Shown: positions 1 through 12,900 of the stretch, one piece after another
How positions within the stretch are numbered: the first letter of the stretch is position 1
Layout: each line of letters opens with the position of its first letter
Assembly: GCF_032854445.1 (NCBI RefSeq)
Contig: NC_088302.1
Span: forward strand, 27,243,080-27,307,079
Direction of reading: 5' to 3'
Length of the DNA: 64,000 nt
DNA from: Liolophura sinensis
Lineage: Eukaryota; Mollusca; Polyplacophora; Chitonida; Chitonidae
The notes under the pieces: generated by a model
What the model was told of the DNA's origin: nothing
The model's input: only the letters and a program-made list of their open reading frames with translations
Databases searched by the model: none
Position numbers and translations under genes: made by a program

Positions 1-429
1 TTCACGCGTCAAGCAGGTGGCCAGATGGTAATGATAGAAAAAATTTCTGTTCACCTTGGAATGAAACTGTTAAAATGGCATCTAAGTTTTGGCAGGTGGT
101 CTTTTCGTTCCGCCGACTTACTTGACATGAATTTTCTTTTGGACACCGTCTCGGCCGTGACGATAACTAGAGACTTTTAGTTATCACTGTGAGAATAATT
201 CGGTTATACATAACTCTTACTAGAGACTTTTAGTTAGAAGGCAGAAGCCAGAAGTGACTTGTATCTTCAAATTTGAATAGGTAAACTAATACGTTAAACT
301 ACAAGTTTCATCTGGTAACTTTTAACTAAAGGTCGAACGGGTACCAGCAGGGGATATTTCGGGTAAACTGTACCAGTATTGCCAGAAACCCAACACTGTA
401 TCTAATCGTGTCGTTGTCATACACGATAC

Positions 430-895
430 CACGCACATGTTGGTGATTATTTACATCATCTTCATTCTTGATTGTGCTTGACTGCTGATCTTTACATCAT
501 AAAATGACACTTTATAGAATACAGTAACACATTCTTGGTTGTTTATTTTAAGATTATTGATCTTTACCTAATGAATTGACACTTTATGGAATACAGTAAT
601 GCATTTTTCATTGTTTATTTTAAGACTGCTGATCTTTACATCGTACGCACTCTATGGAATACAATAAACACATTCTTGATTGTTCACTTTAAGACCGCTG
701 ATCTTTACGTCATAAATAGGCAGCCTATGGGAAAAAATTAACACATTCTTGACTGTTTATTTTAAGACCGCTGGTCTTTACATCATAAGTTGACACTGTG
801 AAATACAATAAACATATTCTTGATTGTTTACTTTAAGACTGCTGATCTTTACATCATAAATGGACACACTATGGAATACAGTAACAAAGAAAATC
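430..895. repeat. Tandem repeat of about 70-77 bp, six diverged copies
   Basis: Each copy has GCTGATCTTTACATCATAA, then TATGGAATACAGTAAC, then TTGATTGTTTATTTTAAGA. Downstream of the CCPG1-like gene. Confidence 0.85.
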
Positions 896-973
896 AATAC
901 GATGACGTAGAGAACGTTGAATTACAATCAGTTATGGTCAAATGAAAAGCTGTTCCTTTAATACCAATAACGA

Positions 974-978
<5 letters not shown>

Positions 979-1014
<36 letters not shown>
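979..1014. repeat. (TA)n microsatellite
   Basis: About 17 TA units, just left of the hairpin at 1026-1166; a second TA run (1215-1257) lies just right of it. Confidence 0.95.
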
Positions 1015-1016
<2 letters not shown>

Positions 1017-1025
1017 TATATATAA

Positions 1026-1166
1026 AAAATAATAAAACTCCTTCTCAACTTTCTACATTCTGTTATATTCCCGGTAAGGAGAATTTATATAGAAAAAAAA
1101 AATAATAAAACGCCTTCTCAGGAATATAACAGAATGTAGAAAGTTGAGAAGGCGTTTTATTATTAT
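1026..1166. repeat. Hairpin repeat with arms of about 45 bp
   Basis: AATAATAAAACTCCTTCTCA (from 1028) pairs with the right arm ending near 1166; the right arm starts GGAATATAACAGAATGTAGA at 1121. AATAAA is present in both directions, so it could serve as a poly(A) signal for the CCPG1-like gene (minus-strand copy at 1161-1156). Confidence 0.8.
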
Positions 1167-1212
1167 TTTTCCTATGTAAATTGTCCTCACCAGGGGGGAT
1201 CTTTCTCCATTT

Positions 1213-1214
<2 letters not shown>

Positions 1215-1257
<43 letters not shown>
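1215..1257. repeat. (TA)n microsatellite
   Basis: About 21 TA units; yields a spurious Tyr-Ile repeat frame on the minus strand. Confidence 0.95.
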
Positions 1258-1260
<3 letters not shown>

Positions 1261-1939
1261 GTACAACATTAATGACATAATTTCCTGATACTTATTACAC
1301 CGTAGCCATTCGAGAAATAAAAAGCTTAATATATCGACTGCTACCCCTAACCTCACCCTCCTGTCTCAGTTTTTATATATATATATATATAATCCAATTG
1401 TTTTTTTAAGCAACAATTAAATCATAAAAATAAACTATACTCAAACAAAATGCTACTTCATATAGAAAAAAACACCAGATCAGTGGTCGTTCGGAAACAA
1501 GAAATTCCATAATAACCCAGAAAGTTAACAACACCCGTCGAGTAAGCACTAAATTAAAACGTCTTTAACATCACAAAAAAAAAACAAAACAACAGAATTT
1601 CAATCATTAAATAGTATTCCACAACTCTTAAGTATTCATACATGTGGAAAAATCACACTCAATAGAACAGAAAATACGAAAATAAAATCACTCCGGTAAA
1701 ACAACAAACTTGAAGCAAAACAAAACATGAAGTGTTAGCTTAAGCAGGAAAAAATCGCATCTATATTTACAAATGTGTAACCTTTGGAAAACTTTCAGGC
1801 ATGTACTAGAAAGCAGATTTACTTAGTGAAATTGAGTACAGGCTTTCTACCGATAGTCTCGGAAGATTATGTGCAAAGAAGACTTCTGAAACAGTTTAAT
1901 AGGGCTTGTATATGTCGGATCAGCCCCACCACCTAAGCA

Positions 1940-3973
1940 CTAATAGCAAATAGTAAAGCCGTAACCGTTATAATACTCGTAACTCTCGCCAGTGTCATAG
2001 TTGGTCCCGTAAAATGATTCTCCCAAGTTGTCCCTGTAGACAGTCTTCCTTCGCCCTCTCTCCGATCGCCGAAAGTACCAGTCATCCGGACGCTTCCGAT
2101 GGAAGTCTCGGTCATCCGCTCGACGAAACATCCATGATCCGTCTGGGCTTTCTCTCTCTCTCAGCTTCTTTTGGTGTTGCATTTTCCGGACGTACCAAGA
2201 GTCCTCGACACCATGCATCTTATGGCGCTTTTGCTTAAAGTACCAGCTACTTGACTTGGTAAGGTAGTTTCCTTCTGTTACGTTACGTGTCGGTGCGCCC
2301 TGTTTTTTCCCAGTATGTTCTGACTTTTTGTCTGTGTATTGCCTTTTCAGATGCTCTTCCTGGTCCCTTTGACGTTTTCTTCCTTCAAAACCCCTATCGT
2401 TATGGTCCTCTCTCCATTCCCCATGCCTCGGTACATTCTTGTCTCGTTTATGTTGCCACCCCTTGTCACAACCTGTACCTTTGTTGCGGCATCTCTTGCT
2501 GAAACCTTTTTGGTTAGTCTTTCTCCACATCTCCTCTTTCCGCCTCTTCCCATCCATTTTCTCAACCTTTATCTGCCACTTAAACAAGGCCTTCCCGCAG
2601 TCACTGTAAGCAAACTTCTCCATTAGTACTTTTGATTCCCACCATTTTAACTGGCAGTTTATCCACAGCTCCATCCTTGGATTATTTTGATAACTGTGCC
2701 CATGGGTAACTCGGAAAGTATTAATCTCAGCAACCATACGTCCTACACCATTGATTCCTTGGCGTGTATAAGACTTCATATTTAGCCTCTTAATCTTTTT
2801 TACCAACATCTTAAAAGCTTTTTGCAGGACTCGACGCTGATTCCTAATCAATCTTTTATCTTGTTTCTCACTTGAGCCGTTTTTGTGCGTTTTCCCTTTC
2901 TGCCTTTTTCGATGTTGCTGGTCATTTTTGTTACTAGGATTGTGTTTAGTCCCTTTATGGTGCGTTGTCCTTCTCTTGAACCAGGCGCGTGACTTCTTTT
3001 CCAACTTTTCTCTGATTTTTTCTCCTATGTATGATATTCGATGACTAAGTTTTTTCTGCCACTTGCTGAATGCTGGCTGGTGCTTTTTCCACAAATCCCT
3101 CGACAAGTCTTTCATTCGCTTCCATTTTTTCTCAATTTCATGGCTCACTTCTGCTACAGACTTCTGCGTTTCGTTGAGGAACTGCCTGATATTCTCTACC
3201 CATGTGTGCTGTTGGTGTTCGGACTCTTCCTTCTTCCATTTACTTTCATAAATGTTCCTTTCTCGTTTTGCCTTTTTTTCAAAATCACTCCCAGTTTGTG
3301 GTGAGCTCCATTTTATCCACAGTTTAGACAGTTCTTTAAATAAAGCTTGAAACTCTGTTATTTTGGAAAAAATCCTCTTACTTTCAAAAGAATCATTAAG
3401 ATAGCTTTTAACCAGTGAGATGTTTGGAAATTCCATGAAATTTTTGACAACTGAGTTGTTGAGGGTCTGTACAACATCAGAGAAATTAATACGAGGCGTG
3501 AGCATCATGAGACAAGAGAACACGTCTGGTGTTGTCACCATTGGTGGCTTTCTGTTTCGCTCTGTGAGGTACAACTGCTGCCACATGGCTGCCCTGCCCT
3601 GAGCTAGGAAAAGGTCTTGCTTCAGCTTAGCAGTCTCGTTCTCCCATTCTTTTGTCGCCTTGGGTATAGAACTAAGCTTCTCTTGATTCGTGAGAGTCTC
3701 AGGGGCATAGCCTTTGCTCCTAAGAACATCCCGTTTGTCTTTAACTTCTTCGTCTCCCGCCAATTCTGCCCTATCCGTGTTAATTTCCCTATTGCCTGGG
3801 TGTTTCTGGTACCTCAAACGCACAATCTCTGACTCTAGATCCACCTTTGCTTGTTGTAATTCGTTCACCTTGATCTTCCAGTTTTTCACTTCATTACTCA
3901 GCTGGCTGATGGCTTCCCCGCTTGCCTCCCACATGCTGGTGAGTTCAGTTTCCAGGGAGTCCCATTCACGCCT
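1940..3973 (-). CDS. CCPG1: CCPG1-like exon 9, coiled coil and basic C-terminal half with stop
   Basis: The last coding exon starts at acceptor TCTGACAG and stays open for 677 codons to the stop at 1942-1940. Residues 505-545 and about 583-628 have heptad-like spacing (a segment QLSNEVKNWKIKVNELQQ is typical). The rest is rich in Lys, Arg, Trp and His with WKK and KKW clusters, as in the C-terminal part of PBXIP1. The last 20 or so residues are Tyr/Gly-rich and end FTICY. This half is longer and more basic than in the vertebrate proteins I know. Confidence 0.85.
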   Translation of the reverse strand, partial: RREWDSLETELTSMWEASGEAISQLSNEVKNWKIKVNELQQAKVDLESEIVRLRYQKHPGNREINTDRAELAGDEEVKDKRDVLRSKGYAPETLTNQEKLSSIPKATKEWENETAKLKQDLFLAQGRAAMWQQLYLTERNRKPPMVTTPDVFSCLMMLTPRINFSDVVQTLNNSVVKNFMEFPNISLVKSYLNDSFESKRIFSKITEFQALFKELSKLWIKWSSPQTGSDFEKKAKRERNIYESKWKKEESEHQQHTWVENIRQFLNETQKSVAEVSHEIEKKWKRMKDLSRDLWKKHQPAFSKWQKKLSHRISYIGEKIREKLEKKSRAWFKRRTTHHKGTKHNPSNKNDQQHRKRQKGKTHKNGSSEKQDKRLIRNQRRVLQKAFKMLVKKIKRLNMKSYTRQGINGVGRMVAEINTFRVTHGHSYQNNPRMELWINCQLKWWESKVLMEKFAYSDCGKALFKWQIKVEKMDGKRRKEEMWRKTNQKGFSKRCRNKGTGCDKGWQHKRDKNVPRHGEWREDHNDRGFEGRKRQRDQEEHLKRQYTDKKSEHTGKKQGAPTRNVTEGNYLTKSSSWYFKQKRHKMHGVEDSWYVRKMQHQKKLRERESPDGSWMFRRADDRDFHRKRPDDWYFRRSERGRRKTVYRDNLGESFYGTNYDTGESYEYYNGYGFTICY

Positions 3974-6900
3974 CTGTCAGAGACATTTACATAACATCAA
4001 ATAAAATGCATGTTACAATAAAGTTCTGTGAACGAATTTTTATCCAAATGGTATGGTAAACATTACTGTATTTTTGAAAGAAGTCTTTTTACCTGGCATA
4101 GATCCACTTTAAAGCCAAGGTACATGCAACAGCTGGTACAGTAAATTTGGCGTAAACCATGTATAAAATGTTTCGCCCATGCTCTTTAGATGTTCCTTAG
4201 AATTTTTTTATTTACTTAATCAGCGGAAGAACAAAATCCCTGTCCAAGGCCAGGTTTGAAGCAGCACATCCTTTGTACTTGCCTCTGGAAAGGAAACAGC
4301 TTAAGCACTTGGTCACCGCCAACCCACTCCCATTTAAACAAAGTAACTGAAGCGTGCTCCCTACTCACCACAAGAGATATGACATGTTTGCTATTTTCAT
4401 ACATTGATTTAAGTACCAGTAAAAAGACCACTGCAAATTCTGTCCGAAAATACCTTTATTTTTTTTTCTTTTTGGGGGCTTTTTCCTTACTGAGTTTTGA
4501 TTGTATGATGGGCTTTATGGACCGCACTGATATTGTTTGTCATCAGGAGTATTGCCCATTTTCTCTAGATATTTTGATAATGAATGGCACACTCGACTAC
4601 CACAACACCCTTTAGTCAAAGGTCCTCGAGAAGTAATAACTACTAGGCATCTTTAAGTAGTAAACCCACCTCTCTTCGCAGTGTGTTGAGGATGTCACCC
4701 TTTTTGTGAAGGCACAAAAACAGATTGTCCTGAGTTTGATGGAGTTCATTGATGTGAGCATCAGACACTTGGTTTAGGCTGTGGTTTGCTTTCTGTTTTG
4801 AGGAACCTGGAACAGTACAAAACACAGCATGTGCGTTGAGGACTATTATAGACCTGGAATTGGTTAAACACATCTGCTGGACCCAACACTTTTCACTTAG
4901 AGGATGGCAGTGGGGGTGGAGGAAACCAGGGTGCCTTATTTAAACCAGAGTGCCATATTCATAATTGGTAGAAGGCTATGGTCTTCAAATAAAGTTAGAT
5001 GAAGTAAATAAGAACTTTCACATTCAGATTAAAAACTTTTACAGTTCACCTTTAAGAGTGTTTCGAACGTTAGTACATGTAGATAATTTAACAGGGTCTA
5101 ATGACACAAGAGGCTCAAAGCTTCACCGATACAAGGGTCAACAAAATATCCAATGAAAATGTTCCAAGCATACCTAATAAGTGCCCAATGCCAAGCCCAA
5201 GTGCCATCCAGCCTGCCATGATGACAACCAGACTGAGGGTACCGCTCAGGTATTTGTTAGGCTGGTGGATGTAGTGACGAGTGTAGTTAACCTCATGAAG
5301 AGACAGATTCTCAAGACCAATGTTAGAGAAGGACAGGTCATCCTCATCCTCATCAGCAGGAAGGCCATCGCTCTGGTCAGACTCAATCCGGTCATCTTCA
5401 ACACCTGACTCAGTCCCAGTGTCTGCATCATCAGCAATCTCATGGTTTATACTGTCATCTTCGATGGGGTCAGCTACATCATTACCATTGTCATCAATGA
5501 CTTGAAAACCATCATTACCAACTTCTTCGTTAACACCTGCTTCATTGTGATTTCCACCACCATTATGTTCCCCACGATCAGTGTCATTGCTGATATCATC
5601 CTGGCCAGTATCAGGAGCACTGTTCAGATGAGGATTAATCCTGCCTGAATCCTCTTGTCCACCATCCTCATCATCCTGCAACGTCCTGAGAGGGCCTTGT
5701 CTCTCTTCTGTGTCAGCAACATAACCTATACGAAAAAACAAACACAGAATACAGAGAGGTCCTTTTAACTTTCAAAATTAATATATCCCATAATACAAAG
5801 GACACCACTGCACAATGATCAGTAATCTAGTGGGTACACACAGGGAGTGCTTGGAGGTGTGAGATTGCTACTATTTATACATTTACATCAACAGAATATA
5901 ACCCTGACTGAGGTAAATTAACAAGATCTGATAACCACATCTGGTTACGCTGTACGCTGTACGTCTTTAATATACTGTAATTGTATTCCTGCATAAACCA
6001 GGATTCTGCTGGTGACCTAAGCATCCCCAGGTCTGGTCCCTTTGCATTGTTTCAATGTGATTGTATGCTAAATGTGATGACAACACAGCATTTTGAGTAG
6101 ATCCACACCAGTGATGCCTAATAAATTGCGATTAACATCACTTCATTTCTTTTGCACGAACAGTTAGCTTAAATACATATATATGTACCTCTGTGCGTAT
6201 GAAGTAATATTAAAATTACCCTGATGAGACCACTGAAATCGAAATCGAAAAAGGTCGAATCGGATTCGGCATCAAGCAGAAAGTATTACCTTATGTTATA
6301 TATAATATTCTGATAAACCTACCAGAAATTAAGGGTGACATAATAGTATGGCCCAGACAATGACATCAACCACAGCACGCAAATCTCTTTCTATGTCTTG
6401 TATGTACATATTATCTAGAATAATGCTGGCCTTTGTGGTATAAGCGAAATACTCTTCAGTAAGGCGTAAAACACCAATCAAATAAATAAATAAATAAATT
6501 CTTTAGAACAGTTCTTATGTGACCATCTAGGGTACGCCATCTGCATTTTTTGAAAACATTACAGTTATGCTGCCAAACAGCTAAAGACATGTTACTGATT
6601 TAAGCAAAATTTTTACTGATTTCACTAACCATGGTCGCCAAAACAACAGCCTGGGTGAACAGGGGGACAAGAGTTGACATCTGTTGGATGGGACAGCTCC
6701 TCTGATTCGGACACCTCAGAGCTGGGATGGGAATCCAGGTTGGAAAAGTCAGAATCTGTAAAGTTACACAGCTTACATGTCACACTCAGTCAAAGACAGG
6801 CAATGTGCAATGTGTCTTTTGAAAATGTGGATAAGGGCCAGTGGTTAAGGGCTACTGCTGTGATTAAAGGGAGCAGTGTGCACAACCTGGTCATTGGTTA

Positions 6901-9863
6901 AGGACTACAGCTGTGCCTCATGGGACAGTGTGGCACAATTGTGACAACCTGGTCAATGGATAAGGGCTACTGCTGTGTGTTAAAAGGGCACTGTAGCACA
7001 GCTTGGTCAATGGTTAAGGGCCACTGCTGTGTGTAAGAGGGCAGTGTAGCACAACTTGGTCAATGGTTAAGGACCACTGCTGTGTGTAAGAGGGCAGTGT
7101 AGCACAACTTGGTCAATGGTTAAGGGCCACTGCTGTGAACTGTGGCATTCTACACTGCTCAGACAGATTGCATGTTCAGTAAAATACTAGTTCACAAATC
7201 ACCTATACTGAAGCTTTATTTCTAATATCTTTAATGCTTACGGTTTATGTTGAGGCTAAGGCTTACCTGAATCTGTGAACGAGAAAGAACTGGGCACGAG
7301 GACTAAACGGAACTGTGGCAAATCCTCACACAATGGAGCACTTTAACAGATCAGATATATTTACCTAAATTCTCTACCTATAAAAATTTGTCAGTGAAGG
7401 TACAGCTGTATGTGTATGTGACTGGCAAGAAGATAACATTTACAGCATTCATTTCCATTAAACCTTTTGAATAATGTTTCAATTTCACTGGCATCTGTTG
7501 TAATAAAGAATATTTCACAAATAAAATTGCAGATTAAAATGGAGTAAGAAACCTTGCCCTTTAGTGTGAGAATAAAACTGAAGCTTTTCAGGCAGCCATT
7601 TTATCAGATACCTCATCAAGTAGATTATCAGGCACCCCAGAGGAGCTAAAGCCTAAGCTGAACAACACATATGATATGTTTCTCTATAAGACCACTTTAC
7701 ATGCAGCTAAGTGGGGAATTAACTGATTTATACATTATCACATTTACACTACTTACATGTCAGAGAAAATTTGACAAAACTCCCGCAGTACAGACCTTTT
7801 ATCTAGAAACTGATATACATGTACTTTCATCCTAAGACTTGGTTTGATTTATTTATTTATTGATTTGATTGGTGTTTTATGCTCTACTCAAGAATATATC
7901 ACTTATACAACAGCGGCCAGCATTATGGTGGGAGGAAACCGGGCAGAGCCCAGGGAGACCCCACGACCATCATCAGGTTGTTGGAAGACCAGCATGAACT
8001 GGACGTGAACTCAGTGACCGCTTTGGAGAGAGGTTCCTGAGTCATCGGGCCGCCCTGGCGTGCTAACCCCATCCACCATGGAAAACTTCTCCCTCCCCCA
8101 CCCCCCCCCCACTCCCTGCCTGAGATTTGGGGTTCCTCAAAAATGAAACTGCCTATATATCTTTATCTTTATACAAAATTACAAATTCAGGCTTACCTCA
8201 CATGGGAGGCTGGTTGAGACATCTGCAGAGGCTGCAGGAGCAGGCCCCCACTTCTCACCTCCCCATGCTTAATGTCCTCACTACATATCTCCTCGCTACC
8301 ACTCCCTGCAGCCTCCTGATTTGGCTCCTTTGTGAGGATTTCCACATCAGATTCCTCCTCAGATAACGACAGATTAGCACTGGAACAAAGCTCTGACACA
8401 TATCCTGGAGCTGTGGATGCATCCTCCATCGAAGAGGCAGGAAAAATGATGGCGCCCAGGTTGCCTTGTCTGACTTCTGACACACCTGTCTCTCCACAAC
8501 TACCAAGGTCTGTGTGATGAGGTATGTTAGACACTGGCTCACATGTCTTATCACCATTAGGACTAGACACATCTTTTAGGGAGAAAAAAACAAACTAACA
8601 AACAAAGAGTCAACTCAAGTGAAGTACAAGATGAGGAGACACTAACTAGTAAACAAACTACATGTACACGTACATAAGGAATATCCACCTCAAGTTTATT
8701 ATGCTTTACATACATGTTAAACCTGGGCTCAACACAGCAGGACTTTCTAAAGATACATATGCAATAGTTAACACTGTTTTCAATGTTACTGACATAACAT
8801 TTCTGACTCCTAGTTCTGGCATCTCTGGGAATGACATTAGTTCTCACTTCACATGTAACCTGTACAGGTGATCACATGTTTACTCTACGATTTTTTTTAA
8901 GCAAGAACAAAAATGTAACAGTTTACTAATACATGTATATTGGTGCTGGCATGTTTGGCATGAAAAACACAAACTACTTTCATGTATATAGTAAATGGAC
9001 CCTGAGCTTTTCTGTCCTGGGAAGTAATAATGTATAGCCTTCATGAGATCTTGCTGATTTATTTTTTTATTTGATTGGTGTTTTACACCGTACTCAAGAA
9101 TATTTCACTTATACGACGGCAGTCAGCATTATAGTGGGTGGAAACCGGGCACAGCCCGGGGGAAACCCATGACCATCCACAGGCTGCTGGAAGACCTTCC
9201 CACGTACGGCCGGAGAGGAAGCCAGCATGAGCTGAACTTGAACTCACAGTGACCACATTGGTGAGAGACTCCTGGGTCATTACGCTGCGCCAGCACGCTA
9301 ACCAACTGAGCCACGGAGGCCCCAATCTTCTTGTTGACTTACCATGTCTACTACTGTACCTGAACCTATATAGCTATCTGATCGGAGTTTGCCAGGCTCA
9401 CAAATCTTTTATGGGTGGAGGAAACTGAAGTGCCCAGTGTAAACTACTGACCTGTAACAAGTTACTGACAAACTTACCCATGTGTGACATACAGATATGC
9501 ACACCATATTGATGGAAGGTAATTAAGCAGACATAAACGAACATGTCACCATGGCCTCACAACCCATGAGATGGGAGGAATCTAAAAATTTCCTATTCAA
9601 GGTCGGATTCAACCCCACACCTTGTGTGTCCTGGCAGTTGAAAGGCAAGCTCCTCTCACCACTACACCACACCACACCCATGGCATTAGTTAATGGACCA
9701 CAGATATTAGTGCATATATACATGTTTGTTCACAATTAAACATCACGAGATAGACATATTGCCTACAGCCATGACAGTTTTTGCCTGTTTTCCTAACTTT
9801 TGGAGCCTTGTACAGTCCTGACAGAAGTTTCGCAGAAACTCAAAGTTGCAAAATTAGAGGAGC

Positions 9864-9944
<81 letters not shown>

Positions 9945-12900
9945 GCCATGATATATATATCTACATCAATTGCAGATGAATAGGTCTGTCACGCAAACAA
10001 ACTGGCAAAGGACAGTGGTATAGCCAGTGTCATGGAGCCATACCTGGTTTACCTGCGATGACCTCATAACACATGTGTTGTAAATTTTTTCATTCTGACT
10101 ACATGTAACTGCCATACTTGGCTATTTAGTTTATAAGGTAGTTATAACATAGATGCAGTATTATTTTTCATAAAACTCAGTGTTGAAACCTGTCACAGAG
10201 TGACGCGTTGGCTTTGTCAATGTGTACCTTTTTTCTTTACCCGCACTTGTAGTATATACTTGTAGTATATGGAGTTACCTCCACTTGCATAATTGGTGGA
10301 AAAGACTTAGCGCCACATGTATATGTACTGTTATGTTGTCTACACTGATACTGTTTCCTTAAGACCGGCAGATGATATAAATGTTAGGAATGCAAAATTT
10401 ATTGTTTATTTCTGACAAACTTTATAGCGATGTGAAATAATAGTTTTATTATTATGGTTCAGAGGTAGGTCTGTACTACTTATAAGGCACACCAGTGACT
10501 GTTCACATGTTATCTACTGACTGTTACTTTCACTACAAATGACTACTTTCATCTGTTGATGAACAAGTGTCTGGTCTTGGCACTAGTGTTTCATACAGAT
10601 GCGGTGGACTGGGTGCAGTAGCATATCCTAATAGTGCTAGCCTACTGTTCCTGCAATGGCAGATGGGGTAAGATGACTTTAATTCTTTTAAGGTAACTTC
10701 CATTTTATGGAACTACACAATGATCTTTACTGAATAATCTTTCCTCAAATGACCCATGCTTTGTTGGGCAGTCTGTTACATGTAACTGGGTGGGAGTTTT
10801 GGACCACTGAAACAGTAATCAAAGGTCAGGGGTATTACATGTATTCGTTGGTTGCGATTATCAGTCCAGAATTCAGACAACAACACTGACAGGTGAATGG
10901 CAGTGTAAATGGCATCAGTCATGGCTGACATCTCATTCACAAGGGTATTCCTGACCACCTACCGTGCACGTATGGAGTTTCAGGCAATGGGGATGATGGG
11001 GAAAAGTTCCTCTAGCCTTATGTCACCAGAATAAGGTAGCCTCCTTGTGTCGGACCACCAGGAAGATTACCCATGGAGGCACTACTAATAAACACAGTGA
11101 GTGACAGTTTGCTATTTCCTAAATGCTAAAATTTTTGACCGACTAGTGAATCCTCTTTACGACATATGGGTGAGCCCTTGGGAACAGCCTCATTGTCGGC
11201 ATCTTCTAAACATTCTGGCTATACGTCTGGCTTTAGGTACCAAGCCATTGAGAGACTTCTTCATGCTACACACCAACCTCATGGAGATACATGTTGCCTG
11301 GCAGATACCTGGTAAAGCTGTGTATAGAGAATCATGTGTCCAACTTTCACGTTCTCAGATCTTGGTCTCATCCCACAGATTATCTCGTTCATGTACCACC
11401 ACACCAAAACAATATCAGTCATACTCTCTACAGGGATCTAGTCTTAGGCTCTGAATTTGTCACTTGCTATAAGTCTACCCAGAACTGTTCCCTGGAGTGA
11501 ACTCTGGGATGTATATTCCATATTCATGACATAGTACCATGCATTCAATTTACCCACATGACTGGTTACCACAACAACTGTCAGTTCATTTATTCCCTGA
11601 ATGCTTCACATACACCGTGCTGTTGACACCACTATATCCAACCAACCACGCAGGTCTCACAGCAGCAAAAGAAATGAGTCATGGGCCACCTACTGACAAG
11701 TTAACACATCCTGTGGCAGCCTACATCTAAAAAACATTACACATATAAATGATACACTGAATATTGCACAATGAAAGTTGAATACCATACATATTTTTTT
11801 TCGGAAAGGTAGCTTGATAATCCATTACAGGCTACTTGTCCTATCAGTTATGATTTGCACCTTTCACTTGAAAAATATTTCTGGTATTCAACCTTTACCG
11901 TGCAATATCCTCGATGCACATGCGGTTACAAATGTGAACCCATTTACATACAGCTTTGAGGCACATGGTCCAATACGGAATTATACTATATGTATATAAT
12001 ATACACATATAAAGAACTACTGGAGATATAAACTTACCAGTGGTGTTGTAAGCCTTCTGATGATAAGACACTTCCTCCCCATCCACCTTCACAAACTCCG
12101 CAGAAGAAGCGGAGCTTGTGCTTGATGTGTCATCCTCTACAACCTGCAGAAAATACAGTTTCTATAAGAATAAAAAAGAAATTAAAAAAAATAACAAAAA
12201 AGTCAGGAAAAGATAAGCATTAGTGAAAAAAAAAAACTACTGAAAAAAACATGTACATTTACAATACATGTACATTCAGAGCTAACTTTCCAATGTAAAC
12301 ACTGCAAATGTTTTAATTCTATGGAGAGCTACATGCATCTTTGGCCACTTCGTCTTTAATTATAAACCACATTTAATGTTGAAATAGCTCTTTTCACACA
12401 AATAGATATACATATATTACACTTAGCATGCTTAGTCTAGCATAGGTTTCAAACATCATAAGAATTTCTGGTGACAATGAAAGTAAAAAGCTTAGATTTG
12501 GTAGCAAGGTTACCAAAGAGCTTGCCTGTTGCTCTCCAATTAGATACCACCCCTAACGTTTTGTCAAACTTTGACCTTCAGGACCAACTTGCAATTTTCA
12601 AGAAGAGATTTTACGTAGGTTTTAAAGAGGTTATACAAGAGATTTTCTATAAAAAAATGACCAGTGCACATCTAGTCAAAGTTTTGCATATCTCAAATAA
12701 TAACCTTACACACACATACTGTTTATTTAATAATGCAGTTTTCTTTTAAATATACCTTTTCTATGTTATTTTCCATGAGAAAAGGCTTTTTTTTTTTTTT
12801 TTAAATTTAACCTTTTGAGTTATTTCTTGCCCAATTTGATATGCATGCTGTCACATTACATGTGGATGCTGGTGCTGGTACCTTTAAAGGAGAACAAAAC

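Noticed and set aside
1063-1356. Minus-strand frame with Tyr-Ile repeats
   Set aside because: Made by the TA microsatellite and hairpin arms; no domain.
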